A stretch of DNA of 64,000 bases from Rhizodiscina lignyota (taxonomy: Eukaryota > Ascomycota > Dothideomycetes > Aulographales > Rhizodiscinaceae), in contig ML978128.1 in NCBI GenBank assembly GCA_010015805.1, forward strand, positions 1,302,001-1,366,000, read 5' to 3'. The notes under the pieces are model-generated. The model did no database searches and had not been told where the DNA came from. It saw only the letters and a list, made by a program, of their open reading frames with translations. Position numbers and translations under genes: made by a program. Shown one piece after another: positions 22,212 through 32,022 of the stretch. The number at the start of each line of letters is the position of its first letter. Positions within the stretch are counted from its first letter, which is position 1.

Positions 22212-22921
22212 TCAAAGCGCCAAGTTATAGGTATATTCGTCTTCCATATTCTGTGCCACCCAGAGAACAGCAGAACTGCGCTGTGTCAGCATCAAGTCAT
22301 TTCCGACTGGAATATTTGCACATACCTAAGCATTATCATAGCATTTGCAACGACGTTCGCGACGCCGAACCACAGCGTTGGGAAGGGATAGTCCGGAACA
22401 ATGTATTTCAGAACCATGACAGTCTGATTCATTGTCAGTCAGCTGTTCGTCATGCAACCTTCCATATCTTCCGCAGATTGGGGCGACCTACCACACTGCC
22501 CGCAAGTCCTCCAGCCATGAGCGCGAACCCCAGGAACAGCACCAACCTCGCCTTCCAAGCAACGCCATTGCCACTATAGCTGAAGCTGTCCCCGTTCAGA
22601 CGGTTCTTATCGATCGAATTGATCACCAGCATGCCCAGCGCCGAGCAGATGCCGGGTATCCAGTCGACGAAGTTGATGTGGATGGGCGGGTCGGAGCCAT
22701 TCTTGGGGGACTTGCTGAACGCCGCGGCGTCGATGAAGGCGAAGAAGCCGAGGGAGAACTAGAGGTTGTAACACAGTGTTAGCGAGAAAGGATGTGGAAT
22801 GAGAGCACACGAGCTGGGGCCAGCATACGAGAGCGCCGGCAGTGTAGACGCCTGCGGTGCGGGTGTTGGCGCTGTTTAGCCACGCAGGCTTGGGGAAGCG
22901 GAAGAGCCTGTGGCCGGACAT
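22212..22921 (-). CDS. VPS68: Vps68 (UPF0220/TMEM50 family), Vps55 partner
   Basis: Vps68 forms a complex with Vps55 that acts in late-endosome to vacuole traffic. Four exons, 22921-22829, 22758-22492, 22423-22326 and 22275-22212, give 173 residues. Four membrane segments can be read. Family motifs are FSLGFFAFIDAA, INFVDWIPGICSALGMLVIN followed by SIDKNRL, WKARLVLFLGFALMAGGLAG, and the C terminus VLWVAQNMEDEYTYNLAL, which is close to the fungal consensus. The last acceptor was chosen as CGCAG because only it gives this ending. It converges on PRE5 with 287 bp between stops. Confidence 0.92.
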
Positions 22922-23822
22922 TCTGAGAGTTGGAGACTGCGAAAAGAGCACACAGGAGGTGTGAGGTCTGAATTCGACTTTGACGATGAGATGCCGAGAG
23001 CTCACACGACGCGAGGCTGGCAGCTGCGTCAAAGGCTTGGCGGGCGGCATCACTGGTTGCGATTGCGCTATTCCATTTTAGGAAGAGATATAGATCACCA
23101 AGTCACTTCTCCAAGAGAGTCTTAACGTCTAAGCTCCTCCGACTTGCCTCCATGTTCAAATGATTGGCGGCAGATGCGGATATCCACCGCTCACTTATGC
23201 TTCTGGCCTTCTAGAGGTTCTGTCTCCCATCACGGTCCAATCTCGAAATTAGATGCATTGTATCAAGTGTGGTTTTGCCTGCTCTCTCCTTCATCTCGGT
23301 GCTTTCCTTCGCAACCAGTGGGTAGTTTTACTGTAGGTCATCAATATCATACTACTCTAGTTGTGCCGCGAGCCATGTTAATGAGCTTGGAAGAGGGTAG
23401 TACTTTTGCTGACCCTCTTCCATGTGAATGTTGCTCTCCTTGGACGAAATATCGTTTAAAAAGTGCCATTGTGACATCATTTTCTTGTATCTGTTCAGTC
23501 CATTCTGCATTTTTGGATGCCATCTCTGTCACTGCTTTCTCACAAATACAGATGGAAGCGAATCCTTTCCGTTATCGTTATCGTGAAAGAGATCACATTT
23601 AGTGTTATTTGCAGAGGCAATACAAGCAAGAGAGAGAGAGTATAGATTTCTGATGAGAGAAGCAATTGTACAGCAGATTGTCTCGTCAGATCATGATTTT
23701 TTGGAACTCCAGTGCGGTTGCCGACCGCATCGTCAACCCACGACTTCAACCATGGCCTCAATGTTGTCCGCCGCAGATGCACAGCTCCACATGGATAGCT
23801 TTCTGTGAAAAATCCGCCACCT
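22922..23822. other. Intergenic, VPS68 promoter
   Basis: In this 901-bp stretch a GAGA run lies at 23630-23640. No supportable gene. Confidence 0.55.
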
Positions 23823-24356
23823 CTACGTACCAGGAGCTCTCTTGCAGGTCGAAATACCGTAGAGCTCGATGTCCTCGCCACTGCCTGTCGTACCAGGGAT
23901 TTGCCAATATAGGCAGCACCAAGCACTGGTCAAGCCCACGGCACAGGTGCCTTCATTGCAGACACCCCTGGGGCAGCTGGGAGAGCCTGAGTCTGGTTAG
24001 CCACGCCATCACGTATCCAATGGGAGCCACAACTTACAGTAGTCTCGAACATCCCAACCGGGCTTCGGAGTCGTCGCGGGAGCCGGGTTATCCTCGTTGA
24101 TGCAGCACCAGAGCGTGTAGGCAAGCGGGCACTTGATGTGCTGCTGGGCAATGCCAGGCGGAGTGAATTCGGGAGGATTGTTGTTAGGATCCAACTGTCT
24201 GGCATAGACGGACGTCGGAGCAAGAATCGGAGATGGACCCGGAGTAATGCTTTGGTTGACGAGCGGGTCGACTACAATGACACCAGGTGCAGCGCCCTCG
24301 GGAAGAGCGAGGCCCAGAGGAGCAAGAGAAGCGAGGAGAAGAAGAAGAAGCTTCAT
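23823..24356 (-). CDS. Small secreted cysteine-rich protein (effector-like)
   Basis: Two exons, 24356-24038 and 23986-23823, encode 160 residues. The start MKLLLLLLASLAPLGLALPEG is a clear signal peptide. About 60 residues of Pro/Asn-rich sequence follow, and then ten cysteines: KC...WCCINED in exon 1 and YCSPSCPRGVCNEGTC...WCCLYW...TCKRAPGT in exon 2. Two CC pairs and an even number of cysteines suggest five disulfides in a compact extracellular domain. An upstream in-frame codon exists but would bury the signal peptide, so this Met is preferred. It is not a recognisable hydrophobin (no eight-Cys pattern). The function is unknown; candidate effector or cell-wall protein. Confidence 0.78.
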
Positions 24357-25461
24357 GTTTAAGACCTGTTGCTTGTGTGTCTTTGATTGCAGAAGATGAC
24401 TTGCAGGAATGGTCGATGATGTTGTTGTTGTTAGAGGCACAGGATTTGGATTCCGAAGCAGAATGCAGAATCCGAAAATTCCTCGAAGTTGAGCTTCTTT
24501 TATACATTGAAGGACACTTCTAACGCGCCTGGGAACGGAGGTATGCCAATGGTAACCTTGATGCTTTGGAAGGGAAGAAGGTTTGGCATTAAAGCTTCTT
24601 GCGTGAGAATGAGCAATTTTATTGACCTATGCAGCAGCGCCATCGAATCTCAAATTCGCCTGTACGCTGAATCAACATCTATAGCCGATGCTGTGACAGA
24701 TCCGATCTTAGGAGTTGTATCAAAGCCTATTTCTGGCGTTAAGCTTCGTCCCGCTTAGACTTGTTGTGAGCAAGATACCATGTGATGCAAAAACAAGTCA
24801 CTCTCCCGGTTCGTACTGTTCTCATTGAGCTTGAACCAGATGTTCTCCACATGCGAACGCCATACTACATCGATCATTCAAAGTGCTGTTGCGTCATTGT
24901 CACTACTTCAACAGTGCAGTAGCCAGACGCTCATAGTTGGGCCAAATCGACACCATGTCCCGCATCACCGGGTATGACTTGTAGAAGCTGGAGACTAATG
25001 CGCTTGCAGAGAGCCCTGGATCGCTGGCAAATAGATCTTTCGTTGTCCAAGATAGTCATTGTATTTGTCTTGCTGCACGGTGAACGCACGACATAATGTC
25101 TGTTCAGTCTGAATCTGGGGAGATGGGAATCATAATGCCCTTCGTAGATGGCACGTCACTGATTCTCACTCTGCCTTAGGGTTAGCGACGAGTAGGACGT
25201 AGTAAGGCATCGAGAATAATCAAATCCAAGATGCTGACAGAATGTAATAGATTGCTCGTTGCCGACGCGGTCATAGGATTATCTGATCTCTGAAATATGA
25301 ACATATCACCACGAAGCCATACCCCTTCCGTCCTCAAACGCCCAGTACTCTATACAGTTGTCAAAAAGTTTTGTCGTAGCCGTATTACCCGACCAGCGGT
25401 TGCGAGGATAACCGGAGAACTTGATCACCACCGGGGGCACCTGCCGACTCCAGGCTCGACA
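24357..25461. other. Long intergenic stretch without a recognised gene
   Basis: These 1.1 kb lie between the secreted-protein start and the F-box-like gene end. Frames are short and show no protein-like composition. Confidence 0.55.
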
Positions 25462-26238
25462 TTAGCACACACTCCCAATGAATGCCATCTCGAGACACAC
25501 CCGTTCCTTGAAGTCGCCGTCTTCACCATCCTTGACAAAGCGGATCTCGTTCTTATTCGACGAGCCCGTGCCCGTCGTGCGCACGATCCGGTGCTCCTGC
25601 AGCTTCTGCAGCTTCTCCTTGCCCAAGGTGGATTCGTTGAAGAGGATGCGCAGCTCGCGCACGCCGGTGACGTAGGAGAGCAGGGCCTCGATGCACACTA
25701 GCCACGAAAAGGTGAGGTCTTGCACCTTCATGAATAGCAGGAAGCCGGGAGTACCTATATCGTTCTCGACCGGAGACCACGTGTTCAGCGCGATCTCGCC
25801 GAATCTGATCCGCTCCAGCACGGGCTGCGGCACCGAGTTCATGCTCTTGAAGCTGTCCACCCCGCGACAGTCCCAGGCGTCCAGCATGGTTGCGCGCGTC
25901 TCGCGGAAGACGGTATCGAGCACTTCCTCTCGGACTTGTCGGTTTACCCTCAGGAGGGCAGGGAACGGCAGGGATTCGAAGAGGACGTGGGTGAAGACAT
26001 GTGGCTCGACAAGGACAATTGTCGTGTGCGTTGATGTTGCGAATGAGTAGATGTTGTCCCGGATCTCCCGAGGTAGGCTGAGAAGCTTTGAAGAGAATTG
26101 CTTCCACTCGGATTCAGCCATTACCGGCTCCTCTGGAACGCTGTTCCACGTGGTTGTGACAGGATCCTGCTTCAAGTCCAGACGAAAGTGTGGAGCAAGA
26201 CTGTCCTCACAGCAAGTGATGGTAGAGGTAGTGGACAT
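25462..26238 (-). CDS. Fungal F-box-like (LPxEIR) protein of unknown function
   Basis: A single exon of 258 residues runs from the Met at 26238. The same frame continues upstream to a Met at 26391, which would add 51 residues with a hydrophobic stretch (VAVYLSCFYFFLFLVTV). That stretch looks like leader sequence by chance, so the downstream start is preferred. Near residue 45 it has LLSLPREIRDNIYSFA, and then LLRVNRQVREEVLDTVFRE. This pairing is typical of a large, expanded family of fungal proteins with an F-box-like or related N-terminal helix motif and a rapidly evolving remainder. No catalytic motif is visible. It may act as an adaptor for ubiquitin ligases, which is inference only. Confidence 0.65.
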   Translation of the reverse strand: MSTTSTITCCEDSLAPHFRLDLKQDPVTTTWNSVPEEPVMAESEWKQFSSKLLSLPREIRDNIYSFATSTHTTIVLVEPHVFTHVLFESLPFPALLRVNRQVREEVLDTVFRETRATMLDAWDCRGVDSFKSMNSVPQPVLERIRFGEIALNTWSPVENDIGTPGFLLFMKVQDLTFSWLVCIEALLSYVTGVRELRILFNESTLGKEKLQKLQEHRIVRTTGTGSSNKNEIRFVKDGEDGDFKERVCLEMAFIGSVC

Positions 26239-26853
26239 CTTTCGAACAAAATTTGTAACAGTGACCAGAAACAGAAAAAAGTAGAAACAAGAAAGGTAGA
26301 CGGCTACGAGAAAGTTCCGAAAGATATAAGCATATAGGGGAATGGAGCGATTTTCGAACATACTACCTTGCGAGCGCTCGGAAGCTCCCAAGCTTACAAG
26401 GTTCCTAAAAAATGCCGTCTTTGGCCCCCCTCGCGAATCTAAGCACTATCGGCTTTGAGGAAAGGAAAACCATGGTTATGAGCAGTTTGGACGTAAGATT
26501 GGTTGCAGTGCAACAATCTCAGGCGAGTGTCGGCCGAATGTAAGACAGGTGAAGGACGGTGAGAGGCGGCGACGGCGGCCGTTCGGCCTGACTCAGCCAC
26601 TGTAATACCCGATTGATTCGTTCGCCTCAGCCCTACGACCTTACTTCCTGAACCGGAGTCGCAGTGGCATCCTAATCAGGATCTACCAAGCCCTGCGGCA
26701 TCATAGCTCCGCAGAACGACAATGGATGGCAGCAGGAATCGAGGAGGCCAAGCTCGCAATCCCACTCACGATGAGCGGAGACGGGGTAATCACTCGCACT
26801 CGTTCCTGTAATGGGATTCCTCGCAGATTGTTTGCTCACTCCCATCAGTACCA
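26239..26853. promoter_or_regulatory. Divergent promoter, F-box-like gene and TRAPPC12
   Basis: These 615 bp lie between divergent starts. No RNA gene or repeat was recognised. Confidence 0.5.
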
Positions 26854-28276
26854 ATGCCGCGCCGAACGACGAGAGGGCCTCTCGATGGCGATATAGACGA
26901 GTAAGCTCCATCGAACAAGCCTCGAAGAGCTACAGAGCTGATCATACAGCCCTCTAGCTGAACCACCATCCCCACTCCCAGAACGAACCTCCACATCCTC
27001 CCCCGCAACACGCTACCACCCCCGAACGGCGTCTCCAGCACCATCAACCTCCTCCTCGATCAAATCCCCAACGACCAAGCCACCCTCCCACCTCCAGCAC
27101 CAACAATCCCTCTCCGCAGACCTGCACGACCTCCCCGCAAAAGAGTACTCCTACCTCCTCTCCCCGACAAACTTCCACCCGCTGCCCACCTCGACCGTCC
27201 CGCCGCCCTTCCTCTCCTCCGCGCACCAGCCGCCCTCAAACACCCCCATCCACAACCTCCTCGCACACGGCCACTTCCGGCAAGCCGCCGTGTCGGCCGC
27301 GCTCGCGCTCTCTACCGCCACAAACGCGGAGGATGAGGAGCGCGTGTTCGCGCTGTGGTACGTGCGGCTGGCGTGCCTGACGCTGTGCGGGCAGCACGGG
27401 CTCGCGGCGCAGGAGAGCAAGTGCCTGGGCGACCTGAGCAGCAGCTTCTACCGGCACCCCGTCAGCGGGGCGCACGTGGTGTCGTGGGAGCTGCGCGTGC
27501 TGGCGGTGCGCCTGCAGGCGCTGGGCTTTGGCGAGTGGAGGAGGGGCGTGATGGGGTACTATGAGCTGGCGAAGGAGGCGCGGCAGGGTGTTGTGGAGGC
27601 ACGGCGGAAGAGGGGGGAGGGCGGGGACGAGAGGGACTCGGTGGAGGAGGAGGGAGACGAGCAGGATGTCAGGATGTGGGAGGCGAGATTGAGGGAGTTG
27701 GGAGTTAGGATTGCGGATACGATGGTCGAGATGGGTGACTTTGAGCTCGCTGGAGAGCATCTGAGGTCCTTGCGGACAACTCGCTCTCCAGCAAGCCAGC
27801 ATGAGGATGACGAGAGGCTGAAGCTGATGGAGGCGCTCGTCTGGCTGCGTGTAGGCGACCTCAGCAGTGCGCGGCGCTGTCTCTCCTCGATTCCAACACC
27901 GGATGCAGAGTCGGAATCAAAGGCCACCGGCGTTTTGCAGGCTCTGCTCAAGACCGCAGAAGGCGATTTCACCGCCGCTACCGACGCGTGGAACGCTCTG
28001 CACGAGTCGTATGAGGACGACGCGCTTATCACGCAGAATTTTGCGGTGTGTCTGATTTATACGGGGCAGATGCAGGAGGCAAGAAGAGTACTGGCGGAGC
28101 TACATGACAACGAAGACGAAAAGCCGTTCCAGGCGCTGACGTTCAATCTGGCGACGCTATACGAATTATGCACGGAGCGGAACCGTGAGAAGAAGTTGTC
28201 CATGGCTGCAAAAGACGCAGACAGGGCGCCGAGAGAGGACGGATGGGAAGGCGTAAATGTCGATTACAAGCTCTGA
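26854..28276 (+). CDS. TRAPPC12/TTC15-like TPR protein
   Basis: This is a probable TRAPP-complex TPR subunit (TRAPPC12 type) acting in ER-Golgi and Golgi traffic. Two exons, 26854-26900 and 26950-28276, give 457 residues. The short first exon reads MPRRTTRGPLDGDID and joins to DPLAEPPSPLPERTS, a disordered Pro/Ser-rich leader. The body is helical TPR: HGHFRQAAVSAALALS, ALWYVRLACLTLCGQHGLAA, VRIADTMVEMGDFELAGEHL, LVWLRVGDLSSARRCL and AVCLIYTGQMQEARRVLAEL. The order and length fit fungal TRAPPC12 homologues. Codon use from 27050 to 27600 is strongly GC-biased. It converges on HMG-CoA synthase. Confidence 0.8.
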
Positions 28277-28692
28277 AGATATACCCAAACGGACATTTGC
28301 GATTTAGGCTCAACAAACGAGATTGAGCTCTTGCTCTGGTATTATTACTCTATATGGTCAGTGACAGCGATATCTAATTCGCCGCACGAATGCTGGAAGT
28401 GAGTCTGAGCCAAAAAGTTGAAAAATCAAAAGCAGCAGCTCAGCTGCTGGCGGTATCATCCCAACCACTCCAAATTACCATGCTATGCTTGCGTTATCAT
28501 CTCGGCGGACACGGGACGGAATAGTTAGTTCCGCAGCCTCGAGCCCTTGTGTATCCGTCTTTTCGGAAGCTGGAGCCATGGAGCAGCATAAAGTGAGATG
28601 CTGCCGCTGAAGAAAGCGTTACTCCAAACTGATGCTGTATTATCACCCTCGTCTTGCTCTTGCTATCGCTCTCACTCAAGATACGTCAGAAG
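28277..28692. other. Intergenic between convergent TRAPPC12 and ERG13
   Basis: These 416 bp lie between two stops; nothing recognised. Confidence 0.6.
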
Positions 28693-30255
28693 CTACTGCT
28701 TGATGGCGTACTTGCGTCGGAACATGTCGTCGATTTCGGTCAGGTAGTAAGTACCTGGGAAGAGCGTGTCCGGGTTGCCAGCCGGAGTGTAGCTCTTCTT
28801 GAGATGGGCGCGCTCACGGAGATTGCACATCTGTTCGCATGATCAGCACATCTATCCAGAAGCCAGTACCTTTTCTAAGAATCATATGACTTACCTCATC
28901 AAACACGGCTGGCTCGACGGTCCTTCTCGCCGCCAGCCTGGCCTTGACATCCATCTTCTCGGCAATCTCCTTTGTGCTGCCCCTGATCCTCAGCGAGAAG
29001 AAGCTGCTCGCCAAGCCACTGCCGTAGCTGAAGATGGCGACTCTCTTGCCCTGCAGCTCCTCGCTGGGGACGTTCATCAATAAGCTGCAGAAGCTCGAGT
29101 ACACGCTCGCGCAGTACATGTTGCCGCACATGGTGGGCACTTCGACGGATGGCTGGACGCGCTGAGCGAATCGCTTCTTCGCGAGCGCCATAAAGGTCTT
29201 CTCGACGGACTTGTCGGATATTGATGCTTCGTAGGTGATGTCCTTGATCTCGGCGGGGACTTCAGCGAAGAGTGGGTTGCTTGGATCGACGAGGTAGTCG
29301 TTGTACAGGAGGCGTGCGTAGGACTTGGAGACGAGCTTGCAGGTTGGGGCATGGAAGCAGATGTGGTCGAAACGGTCGAGTGGGACATCCTTCTCGACAT
29401 GTCCATTGGCCGCACTGCCATTGGCCAACTTGGCGAGTTTTGCTTCGCGCTCGTTGTACCTCTTGTAGCAATTGTCGACGGCTTCGGTGTAGCACTTGAT
29501 GGAGTAGTGGCCATCGACGTATGGGTACTCGCTGGTGAGATCTGGCTTATAGAAGTCGTATGCGTGCTTGATATACGTCCCTCTCATGCCAGGTTCGAAG
29601 ACAATTGGTGCGTCGGGGCCAATGAGGAAGGCAACGCAACCAGCACCACCAGTGGGGCGAGCATTGCCCTTCTTGTAGAGCGCGATATCGCCAGCAATGA
29701 CAATGGCGTCACGACCGTCCCAAGCGGACGACTCAATCCAGTTGATGGAGTTGAAAATGGCGTTGGTGCCACCGTAGCATGCGTTCACCGTATCGACACC
29801 CTCCACATCGTAGTTGCCCGACTCTTCGAACAGCTGCATGAGCACAGACTTGACCGACTTTGACTTGTCGAGCATTGTCTCTGTGCCAACCTCGAGTCTG
29901 CCAATGCCCTTGGGGTCGATGGAGTATTTCTTGAAGAGCGAGGAGAGTGCCGTGAGAGCGAGCGAGTAGATGTCTGAAGAACTCGTTAGACTTCTGTAGG
30001 TGTCAGGATAGAGGCAGCAATTCAATTACCTTCTCTGTCATCGCAGAAGCTCATCTTGGTCTGGCCGAGACCAATCGTGTACTTGCCCTGACTGACGCCA
30101 TCGAATTTCTCAAGCTCGGCTTGGTCGACACACTGCAGCTCGCGTCAGTGTTTCGACTTCTTCGCGCCGAGAACTTTTACACAGAATTGACGTACCTGGC
30201 TAGGGAAGTAAAGCTCTAAGGCCTTGATGCCGATATTGGATGGACGAGATGCCAT
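28693..30255 (-). CDS. ERG13: Hydroxymethylglutaryl-CoA synthase
   Basis: This enzyme condenses acetyl-CoA with acetoacetyl-CoA to HMG-CoA in the mevalonate/ergosterol pathway, in the cytosol. Four exons, 30255-30196, 30132-30030, 29973-28895 and 28830-28693, give 459 residues, which is normal for fungi. The catalytic set is present: Glu of [18 protein letters not shown] (~86), nucleophile Cys of [11 protein letters not shown] (~120) and His of [14 protein letters not shown]. Other family blocks are [15 protein letters not shown] and [13 protein letters not shown]. The C terminus [18 protein letters not shown] lies in a small last exon. The start [20 protein letters not shown] is typical. Confidence 0.96.
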
Positions 30256-32022
30256 GATTGTGAAGCGCTCCAGAGATTTGATATGGTTTCAGGCTGTCAA
30301 TTGCTTTCACGAGTGCTTCGAGAGAGCTTTTATGGAGCGAAAGGGGGGGAACGGATGGCAGAGGTGATAGGCAGCAATTTCGAGGCACACGAGGGCCGTG
30401 TGGGTTCACGGTTGTTTTTGACGACGAGGCGCAGTAGCTACGTAGATGCGCGCCAAAGTCGTACGATACGCCGTCGAATGCGAAGATCGCGGAGAGAATG
30501 TAGCGGGTGGTAGTGGCAATTGAAGCAGCGAATTGAGGGTGCGACTGGCGAAGGCGATCAAGGACAACGGTTGTGCGTGATTCCGGGGAAGGGAGAAGAG
30601 AGGATGTGTGGCTCGTGGCACGATCAGAGTCTGCTTCCCGTTCGACAATTTGCGCACGACGAAATTCGCGTCGTCTGGCGAGCAGGGAATACTTCGTAAG
30701 GGAAGCTCCACGCCACACCGCCTATGCTTGGTCCCTGACGCTAGTCCGCTTCCAGCGCGCAGGCAAAGGAGGCGCGTCTTGGCGCATGTCGCCTTCACCG
30801 TTGGCTGTTATCGATAACTGCGACTACAGTCCATCTCGTCGATATCATGCTGCTGCGAGTGTGGCGTAGGACGGGCCGGAGTGCAGGCTTAAACGGACGC
30901 TTGTTTCGTCGTCTCGTCGCAAGCCTCTGAAACATCTCACATGAGCGCTCCATCCTGCCATACGGCAACCACACCAGCCGAAAGCACCTTTGATTGCGAC
31001 TCGGCTTGTCGACCTTTTCTTCCCATCTCCACAGTCCTTCCTTTCCATTGTTGACAGACGTTCGTTGGCGAGAGTCCGGGGCACAGGACGTAACGGTCAT
31101 CTTGAAGTCGATGTTGTTTATATTGCAGGTGGGACCGATCTGGCCACGTGAATTCCATGAAACTGCTGCTCTCGCGACCATAATATGCGCACATACTCCA
31201 CGATACAAGATGAGACTGTTTGTCATGCAGCCTTCAATCATGACGGGACCTTGTCGCCACACTTCTCTCCTGCCAACAATTACATATACATGGTACCCAG
31301 CTGTAAGATGGATTAAGCGCCCGTCCTGCCTATCCCCGAGATATTATCGACTCTCGGCGGGGTCTTGGCCTGGAAAGGTGAAGCTGTCGTAAGGGCGGAC
31401 CTGAGGCTCCCAGTGCATACCCAATCCGTCCAGATACAACCCTTTTGCTTGGCTGAAGCGCAAAGGGGAGTGGCTGACGAAGCGGACGTCATCAGTTGAG
31501 GTCCACCGTTCGCCTTTCATTCCGACGTGACGGCGATAGACGGTCCACGGGAAAATAGGGAAAATAGGTTGTCTGCATATGTGACGTCTTCCACGCGCGA
31601 ACGGGCGTGGAAGCTTAGATAGACTGCAGAAGGCACTCGGAAGCGCTCTGAACGCTTCGCGATGCTGGACGAGTGCACGCCTGACAGAATATTGCGCTGT
31701 ATTATTGGCCGGTCGGCGGCATTTGCTGCAAGACTTTGAAACAGCTAAGGCCAGGCTTGAGACGGTGCGTACAACGGACTAAGGAAGGCCTCCCCCGTCA
31801 CCAGCCCCAAGGGCCTCCATCACGCTCGCTTCTCTGTCAACAATCACTCAACCACCACTTCGAACCGCCTTTCCCCCTTCTATCCGCCTCAATTCGACTC
31901 CAGATTAAGCGCTACTTCGATCAAACGCTGGCACGACTTGACCGAGCACCGCTTTGCAGCCGTACTGGTGTATGTGCAGCGAGGGCCGTCCTCCGTGACA
32001 GCAGCCCTTCCTGGGGGCCGCG
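30256..32022. promoter_or_regulatory. Long divergent region, ERG13 and membrane-protein gene
   Basis: These 1.77 kb lie between divergent starts. The part next to 32022 (about 31790-32020) is C/T-rich, like a leader. I saw no convincing sterol-response element, RNA gene or coding unit. Confidence 0.5.

Noticed and set aside
30573-31262. Short frames on both strands between ERG13 and the membrane-protein gene
   Set aside because: Overlapping frames on both strands with no conserved motif or splice support.
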